64,000 bases of DNA from assembly GCF_030348945.1 (NCBI RefSeq), contig NZ_JAUCEN010000002.1:5394001-5458000 (forward strand), written 5' to 3'. Origin of the DNA: Peribacillus sp. ACCC06369 (lineage in GTDB: Bacteria > Bacillota > Bacilli > Bacillales > DSM-1321). Within the stretch, counting starts at the first letter, position 1. The number at the start of each line of letters is the position of its first letter. The notes beneath the pieces are model-generated. The model ran no database searches and was not told where the DNA came from. It saw nothing but the letters and a program-made list of their open reading frames with translations. Of the stretch, positions 57,624 to 64,000 are shown in pieces. Made by a program: the position numbers and the translations under genes.

Positions 57624-58724
57624 TTAAACGTTAAAACGGAAATGGATTACATCGCCATCGTTAACGATGTATTCTTTTCCTTCCAAACGAACTTTTCCTG
57701 CTTCTTTTGCAGCACCATGACTACCCGCTTCAAGCAAATCGGTATAAGAAACGATTTCGGCACGGATGAAACCACGTTCGAAGTCCGTGTGAATGACGCC
57801 TGCACATTGAGGGGCCTTCATACCTTTCCGGAATGTCCATGCACGCACTTCCTGTACACCAGCCGTAAAGTATGTTGCCAATCCAAGCAGATTATATGAA
57901 GCACGGATCAACTGGTCAAGACCTGACTCCTCAATGCCAAGTTCAGATAGGAACATTTCCTTTTCTTCACCTTCAAGCTCTGCAATTTCTTCTTCGATTT
58001 TGGCACAAATTACGATTACTTCGGCATTTTCCTTAGCAGCATATTCACGAACTTGCTGAACATATTCATTATCGTCAGCATTAGCCACTTCATCTTCGCT
58101 CACATTCGCCACATAAAGCGTCGGCTTCGCTGTAAGTAAATGCATGCCCTTCACGATTTTTTGCTGTTCTTCAGTGAATTCAACTGAACGGGCTGGTTTT
58201 TCATCTTCCAATGCCTCTTTTAAAGCCACAAGAATTTCATGTTCTGCCACTGCGCCTTTATCTTTTTGCTTGGCCATTTTTCCGACACGGTCGATGCGTT
58301 TGTCAACGGATTCCAAATCGGCAAGGATCAATTCAAGGTTGATGACTTCGATATCATCGATTGGATTTACTTTTCCGGAAACATGAGTAATGTTATCGTC
58401 TGCGAAACATCGGACGACCTGACAAATGGCATCCACTTGACGGATATGGGAAAGGAATTTATTACCCAGTCCTTCTCCTTTACTTGCTCCTTTTACAATC
58501 CCGGCGATATCCGTGAATTCAAATGCTGTCGGAACCGTCTTTTTCGGTTTAACCAATTCAGTCAATTTTTGCAGACGGTGATCCGGCACTTCCACAATCC
58601 CGACGTTTGGATCAATCGTACAGAAAGGATAGTTGGCAGATTCCGCACCTGCCTGAGTAATTGCATTAAATAAAGTGGATTTACCTACGTTAGGCAAACC
58701 AACTATACCAGCTGTTAAAGCCAT
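57624..58724 (-). CDS. ychF: Obg-family ATPase YchF
   Basis: Translation-linked P-loop ATPase of 366 residues. Walker A GLPNVGKST (near 8), the switch region with DIAGIV, YVANVSED in place of the GTPase NKxD motif (the mark of ATP-preferring YchF), a coiled-coil insertion, and a C-terminal TGS-like domain ending EYIVNDGDVIHFRFNV. It is upstream of rpsF, as in B. subtilis (yyaF). Confidence 0.96.
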   Translation of the reverse strand: MALTAGIVGLPNVGKSTLFNAITQAGAESANYPFCTIDPNVGIVEVPDHRLQKLTELVKPKKTVPTAFEFTDIAGIVKGASKGEGLGNKFLSHIRQVDAICQVVRCFADDNITHVSGKVNPIDDIEVINLELILADLESVDKRIDRVGKMAKQKDKGAVAEHEILVALKEALEDEKPARSVEFTEEQQKIVKGMHLLTAKPTLYVANVSEDEVANADDNEYVQQVREYAAKENAEVIVICAKIEEEIAELEGEEKEMFLSELGIEESGLDQLIRASYNLLGLATYFTAGVQEVRAWTFRKGMKAPQCAGVIHTDFERGFIRAEIVSYTDLLEAGSHGAAKEAGKVRLEGKEYIVNDGDVIHFRFNV

Positions 58725-58881
58725 TTATATTTCACTCCTTCAAGATAATTCGTACATATGGAAAAAGACTGATCTTCTATAAAGACCATCCAATTACCTA
58801 AACCTTTCCCAATTATAGATTTCGCTCCCTAAAAAGACAAGTAAATCATTGAGATGGCAGGACTACTTTCATTCCAAAAAA

Positions 58882-58908
58882 AAAAGCATGATCACTCCTC
58901 ATGCTTTT
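58882..58908 (-). terminator. Terminator overlapping the end of the DUF951 gene
   Basis: AAAAGCATGA pairs with TCATGCTTTT around 7 bases, then a ten-base T run on the minus strand. The right arm is coding and the stop codon (58892-58894) lies in the loop. Confidence 0.88.
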
Positions 58909-59089
58909 GCAGAACTTTTTTCATTTTCTTCGCGAATTCACGTCGAGGCAGCATTACGCTATGACCGCAACCTTCACATTTTATCCGGATATCCATACCA
59001 AGCCTAATGATTTTCCACTTGTTTATTCCACAGGGATGCGGCTTTTTCATTTCCACAACATCCTTAAGCCCAAATTCTTTCTCCTCCAT
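58892..59089 (-). CDS. DUF951 protein (YyzM-like)
   Basis: Small basic protein of 65 residues: MEEKEFGLKDVVEMKKPHPCG..., IKCEGCGHSVMLPRREFAKKMKKVL. The cysteines in HPCG and CEGCGH could bind a metal. DUF951 proteins are found next to ychF in many Firmicutes; function unknown. The start is the ATG at 59089, 9 bases after GGGGGG; the ATG at 59095 is too close to that site. It lies 21 bases after the MscS gene. Confidence 0.88.
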   Translation of the reverse strand: MEEKEFGLKDVVEMKKPHPCGINKWKIIRLGMDIRIKCEGCGHSVMLPRREFAKKMKKVLQKHEE

Positions 59090-59110
59090 AACCATGAGCC
59101 CCCCTAATTC

Positions 59111-59947
59111 CTATGACTCGCTGCCATTGTACGTAGATTTAATCCCACTTAAATCAAGCGCAGCACTTATTTCTTTTCTTAATATCCTACTGATTTCGAT
59201 GTGATGCATTGGCTTTGTTTCCGCTGTAATCCGAAGGACGATTTCTTCAGCACTTATTGTTTCGATTCCCAAAAATTCAGGTGCTTTAATCAAGGCTTCA
59301 TATTTGCCTTCCATACTGCTTAAGAGTTCAATCAGCACCTTCTCAGCAAGCTCGACCGACCCATCGTTAGGTATGGTCACATCAACCACAGCCATACTGT
59401 TTAAAATGGAATAATTCGTAACCTGGATGATGCTGCCGTTGGGTATGAAGTGCAATTCCCCTGCACCACTTTTAATTTTCGTAGTACGAAGCCCGATTTC
59501 AATGACTTCCCCTTCAAAATTATTTATTTTAATATAATCCCCAACCGAGAAATGATCTTCAAAAATGACGAAAAACCCTGTAATTATATCCTTGACCAAA
59601 CTTTGAGCACCAAACCCAACTGCCAAACCAAGAATACCAGCTCCAGCCAGTAAGGCCTTTACATCGAATGAGAAAATTTCAAGAATCATTATCAAGGCAA
59701 TGAAATTGATAACGTAAGTTACAATATTTTCCAGCAACTTAATGAGTGTCGTTTCTCTACGCTCTGAAACACGAATAGGACTTCTTAAGCGAACCGCGAA
59801 AAATTTATTTATAACCGTCTTTCCTATTGAAATAATAATACGCGATAATAACAGAACAAGGAAGATTTTAATAATGCCCTCGCCCATCAGCAGCCATACC
59901 TTTTCATCCAATATCTCTTTTGTAACGTTATCATAAATGCGATCCAT
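59111..59947 (-). CDS. Small-conductance mechanosensitive channel (MscS family)
   Basis: Membrane channel of 278 residues that releases solutes on osmotic downshock. Three N-terminal helices; the pore-lining helix is near 85-115 (ALLAGAGILGLAVGFGAQSLV), with FEGEVIEIGLRTTKI and the beta domain FIPNGSIIQVTNYS after it. Start: ATG with AGGAGG upstream. Same strand as the DUF951 and ychF genes. Confidence 0.92.
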   Translation of the reverse strand: MDRIYDNVTKEILDEKVWLLMGEGIIKIFLVLLLSRIIISIGKTVINKFFAVRLRSPIRVSERRETTLIKLLENIVTYVINFIALIMILEIFSFDVKALLAGAGILGLAVGFGAQSLVKDIITGFFVIFEDHFSVGDYIKINNFEGEVIEIGLRTTKIKSGAGELHFIPNGSIIQVTNYSILNSMAVVDVTIPNDGSVELAEKVLIELLSSMEGKYEALIKAPEFLGIETISAEEIVLRITAETKPMHHIEISRILRKEISAALDLSGIKSTYNGSES

Positions 59948-60334
59948 CTTTTCCTCCTGCCTAATGCAAACTGCAAAACTTTTATATCTTCTCTATGACT
60001 TTTCCATATAGACGTAGTCCTCTACCCCTACTGCTGTGAGATAACCCTGAATAAGAGAAGTTTTCTCTATTTTATCAATAAATAAGGGTTTCTGTACAAA
60101 AAAAATATGGGTATATAGGTAAAGGAATTAGAAGTTTTTTCCGAATTAATCAAGTATTTTTCTAATAGAATGTATTAATGAAAGCAATTGGTAGAGGAAG
60201 GACGTCAATCCATTTCCCCTTCACCTGTTTGCATGTTCTACAAAAAATTCCCTCATCCATTACGTTAAATACCGTATATTTTTCCCTTATTATCCGTATA
60301 CTGTAATACCAAATAAAGTAAAGGAGTGGAGCCG
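59948..60334. other. Divergent intergenic region, MscS gene / yyaC
   Basis: Gap of 387 bases with AT-rich sequence and no gene, repeat or terminator that I can support. Before yyaC a weak sporulation-type promoter can be imagined: CGTATA (-35-like), 18 bases, TATACTG (5 of 7 to the sigma-G -10). It is recorded only as a suggestion. Confidence 0.3.
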
Positions 60335-60970
60335 ATGAATCTGAATTCTAGTCTATTTAATAATAATAAAAATAGATTGAGTCGCATCCTGCATGAAGAT
60401 ACGGATGCATCCAAACAAATTTCCCAGGAATTAATCAACCTTCTACCAACTGGAAAGCTTCAACCAATCGTCATCGTCTGTATAGGCACAGACCGTTCTA
60501 CAGGCGATTCCCTCGGACCACTTGTCGGCACTCTGCTTAGTGAAAAAGCTGGAAGCGGTTCTTCTACATTCCATGTGTACGGTACTCTGGATGACCCTAT
60601 TCATGCGATGAATTTACAGGAAAAATTAAATGAAATAAAAAAGATTCATACCAATCCCTTTATTGTCGGAATCGACGCTTGTTTAGGCAAAATGAAAAGT
60701 GTGGGTATTGTTCAAATCGGTCAAGGACCAGTGAAACCAGGTGCTGGAGTCAATAAAGAACTTCCTTCCGTTGGAAATGCCCATATTACAGGAATCGTGA
60801 ATGTAAGTGGATTCATGGAGTTCATGGTTTTACAAAACACTCGTCTTAATCTGGTTCTGAAGATGGCCAAAACCATCGCCGAAGGAATTTCCGAAGCACA
60901 AGATCATTATCCAGTAAAACCTTCCATCACTCCTTTCACATGGTCATTCAAGCAAGAAAAATCCCTTTGA
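60335..60970 (+). CDS. yyaC: YyaC, spore protease-like (DUF1256)
   Basis: Protein of 211 residues with the fold of the germination protease GPR. Conserved: VCIGTDRSTGDSLGPLVG near 55 and VGIDACLG near 110, both with acidic residues at the expected active site, and VGNAHITGIVNVSGFMEF near 150. In B. subtilis yyaC lies beside spo0J and is expressed during sporulation; its role is unproven. The start is the ATG at 60335, 8 bases after AAAGGAG. Marks the organism as a spore former. Confidence 0.92.
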   Translation: MNLNSSLFNNNKNRLSRILHEDTDASKQISQELINLLPTGKLQPIVIVCIGTDRSTGDSLGPLVGTLLSEKAGSGSSTFHVYGTLDDPIHAMNLQEKLNEIKKIHTNPFIVGIDACLGKMKSVGIVQIGQGPVKPGAGVNKELPSVGNAHITGIVNVSGFMEFMVLQNTRLNLVLKMAKTIAEGISEAQDHYPVKPSITPFTWSFKQEKSL

Positions 60971-60987
60971 TTGGTATTTCTGATCAT

Positions 60988-61024
60988 AAAAAAGAAGGAA
61001 GGGTTTACCCCTTCCTTCTTTTTT
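60988..61024. terminator. Bidirectional terminator between yyaC and the DUF554 gene
   Basis: AAAAAAGAAGGAAGGG pairs with CCTTCCTTCTTTTTT around TTTACC; it covers the DUF554 stop codon. Confidence 0.9.
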
Positions 61025-61724
61025 ATACATAATACATGATAGTAACCAGAATGACGGTAATCATTATGCCTGGAAGCAGATTGGCCACCCTTATTTTGGT
61101 GACACCGATAATATTCAAACCAATGGCTAAAATCATGACTCCTCCAGTTGCCGTCATCTCCAATATGAAGGAATCCATTAAAGCGGTTGGGATCATCGTA
61201 TTGATTTGTCTTGAAAAAATTGCTAAAAATCCCTCATAAAGAATGATTGGAAATGCTGAAAAAAGTACACCTATGCCAAGCGTACTGGCGAGGACCAGCG
61301 CTGTAAATCCATCGATGATCGCTTTTGTTATCAAAACGTCATGATCATTCCGGATACCACTATCCAGGGCACCGATAATGGCCATCGCCCCAATGCCAAA
61401 TATGAGTGTAGCCGTTACAAACCCCTGAGATATCGAAGTTCCTTCAGTCGCTTTCATCCTGCGTTCAATCCAATTGCCTAAAGAATTAAGCCTTGCCTCA
61501 AGATCCATCCATTCGCCAAGGACTGCCCCTCCAACAATACTTAAAATGACAATGAGGAACTGATCACTTTTCAGCCCCATCTGCAAGCCTAAGACCATGA
61601 CGGCTAAACCGATCCCGCTCATGACCGTTTCTTTTATCTTTTCAGGTATATGTTGTAAAAACCTTCCCAAAATCGAACCGATTAAAATGCAGGCACCATT
61701 CACCAAAGCCCCTAATAATACCAT
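61023..61724 (-). CDS. DUF554 membrane protein (YdfK-like)
   Basis: Membrane protein of 233 residues with about seven helices: LLGALVNGACILIGSILGRFL, SGIGLAVMVLGLQMGL, GGAVLGEWMDLEARL near 65, GIGAMAIIGALDSGI near 110 and DGFTALVLASTLGIGVLFSA. The start is the ATG at 61724 with AGGTGG 5 bases upstream; an in-frame GTG at 61733 lies inside that site. Function unknown. It follows spo0J on the same strand. Confidence 0.88.
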   Translation of the reverse strand: MVLLGALVNGACILIGSILGRFLQHIPEKIKETVMSGIGLAVMVLGLQMGLKSDQFLIVILSIVGGAVLGEWMDLEARLNSLGNWIERRMKATEGTSISQGFVTATLIFGIGAMAIIGALDSGIRNDHDVLITKAIIDGFTALVLASTLGIGVLFSAFPIILYEGFLAIFSRQINTMIPTALMDSFILEMTATGGVMILAIGLNIIGVTKIRVANLLPGIMITVILVTIMYYV

Positions 61725-61796
61725 CTCATCCACCTAATTTTCTACAGTGAAAAATAGATCTAACTTCTGTTGCCACTATCTTTTCATAAAGGCAAT

Positions 61797-62645
61797 CTAA
61801 GAGGAAAGGTTCTCTTGATCGATCAAGTCCAAAATTCTCTCTAGATCTTCTTTTGAGAAGAATTCGATTTCTATTTTCCCTTTTTTCTTACTTTGTTTTA
61901 TCGTTACACTCGTTCCTAGTCTTTCACGCAGACTTGACTCCCGCTGCTTTATGAATATATCCTTTTTCTCTTGTTTCTTAGTTTTGGTTTCACGTGAAAC
62001 GGTATCATTCAATTGATGTATATATTGCTCTAGCTGTCTGACATTCATTCCTTCTTTAAGGATTTTATCCACTACTGGCTTTAGCATCTCTTTTTTCTTT
62101 AAACCCAGTAATGCTCGGCCATGCCCCATGGAAATTTCCCCATCGGAGATATAACTCCTAATCCCTTCAGGCAAAGACAGTAATCTGACATAATTCGCGA
62201 TATGGGGTCGGCTTTTACCCAAGCGATTGGCCAACTGCTCCTGGGTAAATTCCAATTTTTCAAGAAGTGTTTGATAAGCAGCCGCTTCCTCAATCGGATT
62301 TAAATCTTCCCGTTGCAGGTTTTCCAAAATCGCCAGTTCCATCATCTGCTGTTCATTCAATTCCCTCACAACAACCGGAACTGTCTTTAAACCCGCTTCC
62401 TTAGCAGCACGATAACGCCTTTCCCCTGCCACGATTTCATATCCCTTAATGCTTTTCCGGGCAATAATCGGCTGTAATATCCCGTGTTCCATGATAGATT
62501 GCTTTAATTCCTCTATAGCTTCAAGTCGGAAGCTCTTTCGGGGCTGATAAGGATTTGGCCTTAATTCCCTTAATTTGATTTCGCGCACGATTTCATCTTT
62601 ACTGATTTCCCCATTGTTGAAAAGTGCGTTAAGTCCTTTAGCCAT
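61797..62645 (-). CDS. spo0J: Chromosome-partitioning protein ParB (Spo0J)
   Basis: CTP-dependent DNA clamp of 282 residues that loads at parS and spreads, recruiting condensin near the origin. ELRPNPYQPRKSF, the CTP-binding box GERRYRAA (near 90), ENLQREDLNPIEEA, the helix-turn-helix TQEQLANRLGKSRPHIANYVRLL (near 150) and a C-terminal dimer domain with KKKGKIEIEFFSKEDL. A parS site lies inside the gene. It overlaps soj by 8 bases. Confidence 0.97.
   Translation of the reverse strand: MAKGLNALFNNGEISKDEIVREIKLRELRPNPYQPRKSFRLEAIEELKQSIMEHGILQPIIARKSIKGYEIVAGERRYRAAKEAGLKTVPVVVRELNEQQMMELAILENLQREDLNPIEEAAAYQTLLEKLEFTQEQLANRLGKSRPHIANYVRLLSLPEGIRSYISDGEISMGHGRALLGLKKKEMLKPVVDKILKEGMNVRQLEQYIHQLNDTVSRETKTKKQEKKDIFIKQRESSLRERLGTSVTIKQSKKKGKIEIEFFSKEDLERILDLIDQENLSS
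61986..62001. promoter_or_regulatory. parS site inside spo0J
   Basis: GTTTCACGTGAAAC is a perfect 14-base palindrome and the core of the 16-base parS consensus; only the two outermost bases differ. Its place inside spo0J is the same as in B. subtilis. Confidence 0.9.
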
Positions 62646-63399
62646 TTGATACCACTTCCTTTGCCAGTTCTAGATAGACCTCCGCTCCTCGTGACTTTGG
62701 ATCATATATAATTATTGGTTCCCCATGGCTCGGTGCTTCACTCAAACGGACATTGCGGGGGATGATGGTTTGATAGACTTTATCCTGAAAGTATTTTTTG
62801 ACTTCTTCTATAACCTGGATACCTAAGTTTGTTCTGGCATCCAACATCGTCAATAGCACACCCTCGATTTTCAAATCATGGTTCAAATGCTTTTGGACGA
62901 GACGGACCGTATTCAAAAGTTGGCTCAAGCCCTCCAGTGCATAATATTCACATTGTACAGGAATCAAAACGGCATCAGCTGCCGTTAATGCATTAAGCGT
63001 GAGCAAACCCAATGATGGAGGACAGTCAATCACAATGTAATCATATTGGCTTTGCACCTCTTCCAATGCCCTTTTTAATCGGACTTCCCTTGAGATGGTT
63101 GGAACAAGTTCAATTTCAGCACCTGCAAGTTGAATGGTCGCAGGTATAGCATATAAATTTTCTACCTTTGTTTCCATGATGACGGTACTGGCCTCGACAT
63201 CATCAACCAATACATCATAAATACATTGTTCCACATCTGCTTTATCGATACCTGCCCCGCTTGTAGCATTTCCCTGCGGATCGATATCGACCATTAAGAC
63301 TTTCTGTCCAATGTATGCAAGACAAGCACTCAGACTGACAGAAGTTGTCGTTTTTCCAACACCGCCTTTTTGATTGGCAATGGCGAGAATCTTACCCAC
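62638..63399 (-). CDS. soj: Chromosome-partitioning ATPase ParA (Soj)
   Basis: Walker-type ATPase of 253 residues that works with Spo0J in origin segregation and modulates DnaA. The deviant Walker A KGGVGKTTTS (near 11), VDIDPQGNATSG near 38, IIDCPPSLGLLTLNAL near 120. The start is a GTG at 63399, 4 bases after AGGTGA; it gives the family opening (M)GKILAIANQKGGVGKTT, and the frame to 63417 is rejected. Confidence 0.97.
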   Translation of the reverse strand: MGKILAIANQKGGVGKTTTSVSLSACLAYIGQKVLMVDIDPQGNATSGAGIDKADVEQCIYDVLVDDVEASTVIMETKVENLYAIPATIQLAGAEIELVPTISREVRLKRALEEVQSQYDYIVIDCPPSLGLLTLNALTAADAVLIPVQCEYYALEGLSQLLNTVRLVQKHLNHDLKIEGVLLTMLDARTNLGIQVIEEVKKYFQDKVYQTIIPRNVRLSEAPSHGEPIIIYDPKSRGAEVYLELAKEVVSNG

Positions 63400-63617
63400 G
63401 AATTCACCTGCTTTCAACTATCTTCATCACGCTATATCTATTAACTTTTACCGTAAATCCATTTATTTCTTTCTATTTTATCATGAATGTTACTGGAAGA
63501 AATCGTTTTCTTAAATTCCTCTTAAAAATTGAAATATATCTAAACAGCATTAAATACCGGGAAAATTGAAACCTTTTTGAGATGGCAAATGCCAGTGTTG
63601 GCGACAAAATAAAAAAA

Positions 63618-63642
63618 GCTTGGTAATCAGAGACTACCAAGC
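63618..63642 (-). terminator. Terminator after noc
   Basis: GCTTGGTA pairs with TACCAAGC, followed on the minus strand by TTTTTTTATTTT; 19 bases beyond the noc stop. Confidence 0.85.
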
Positions 63643-63660
63643 AGGGTTAAGGATAGGGAA

Positions 63661-64000
63661 TCAAGTTTTTTTCTTAGGTATTTTAATCGTGAATTGATAA
63701 TACTCCTCGAATTCTTCTTCCTCTGCATCCAAATTTATTCCATTGTCTGTAACCATACTGAGTGATTGGCGTATAGTATTCACGGCAATCCTCATGTCTT
63801 TACTAAACGCTTTCCGCTTAGGTTTCGGCTTTTGCACAGTACCCGTTAAGAGCTTGACGACCTGCTCTTCGGTCTGCTTGACGTTTAACCCCTTTTCGAT
63901 GATTTCCAAAAGCAGTTTAAGCTGCTTTTCTGGACTTTTTAACGGTATCAACGAGCGGGCATGGCGTTCCGTAATTTGCTTTTGAAGAAGTGCATCTTGA
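63661..64000 (-). CDS. noc: Nucleoid occlusion protein Noc, C-terminal part
   Basis: The 3' part of a ParB-like gene that runs off the right edge; 112 codons are visible. It reads [19 protein letters not shown], then [47 protein letters not shown] and a Glu-rich [19 protein letters not shown], matching the end of B. subtilis Noc. Noc binds its own sites and keeps the division septum off the chromosome. A TTG at 63951 is not a start; the same frame continues past it without a stop. Directly upstream of soj, as in B. subtilis. Confidence 0.92.
   Translation of the reverse strand, partial: QDALLQKQITERHARSLIPLKSPEKQLKLLLEIIEKGLNVKQTEEQVVKLLTGTVQKPKPKRKAFSKDMRIAVNTIRQSLSMVTDNGINLDAEEEEFEEYYQFTIKIPKKKT

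Noticed and set aside
63661..63951. A complete 96-residue protein starting at a TTG at 63951
   Set aside because: The same frame continues without a stop to the window edge and matches Noc there, so this is an internal leucine codon of a partial gene.

Overview
The window looks like chromosomal DNA of an aerobic, spore-forming Bacillaceae, from just left of the replication origin. The right third reproduces the Bacillus subtilis order noc, soj, spo0J, yyaC, ychF, rpsF-ssb-rpsR, yybS, gdpP, rplI, dnaC, purA, a tRNA cluster, walRKHIJ, htrA, yyzF, rlmH. A parS site lies inside spo0J and a DnaA-box cluster lies beside rlmH. The left part (hexuronate, ribose, glutamate and siderophore genes, a CotH/VTC operon, an intracellular amylase) is accessory and reminds me of the Peribacillus simplex group. 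That genus guess is from memory and was not tested. Most genes are on the minus strand, which is co-directional with a fork moving left from an origin beyond the right edge.

Regions: (1) 1-3120, hexuronate use (uxaC, GPH transporter, start of a further gene) behind two LacI-type operators. (2) 3200-8900, single genes: a hydrolase, a dicarboxylate/amino-acid symporter, a YhhN protein, an RlmI-type methyltransferase and an orphan PTS EIIC-like permease. (3) 9066-11507, a GltC-like regulator divergent from NADP-glutamate dehydrogenase. (4) 11714-17352, the ribose operon rbsR-K-D-A-C-B with a cre-like operator. (5) 17618-17722, a GC-rich repeat-like element. (6) 17819-26203, a six-gene hydroxamate-citrate siderophore operon in the same gene order as rhbABCDEF, so schizokinen is the likely product, under two mirror-image Fur boxes. 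(7) 26458-29645, a VTC / DUF4956 / CotH-kinase operon, the least understood system here. (8) 29900-41040, amylase, peptidase T, sigma-B-type catalase, DEAD-box helicase, heme monooxygenase, an RlmN-family enzyme, RlmH, a 53-residue YyzF protein and HtrA. (9) 41297-48456, the wal operon preceded by an M23/LysM/G5 peptidase carrying a triple WalR half-site. (10) 48863-64000, four tRNAs and the core replication, translation and segregation genes, ending in a partial noc.

Links between genes: ribose and hexuronate genes carry LacI/CcpA-type operators. The siderophore operon has a promoter buried in Fur boxes. WalR, encoded here, probably also drives the neighbouring wall hydrolase. ParB, encoded here, has its own binding site inside its gene. 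purA has a PurR box pair. No CRISPR array, prophage, insertion sequence or rRNA gene was seen. All assignments come from reading the sequence and remembered family features; no database search was made.
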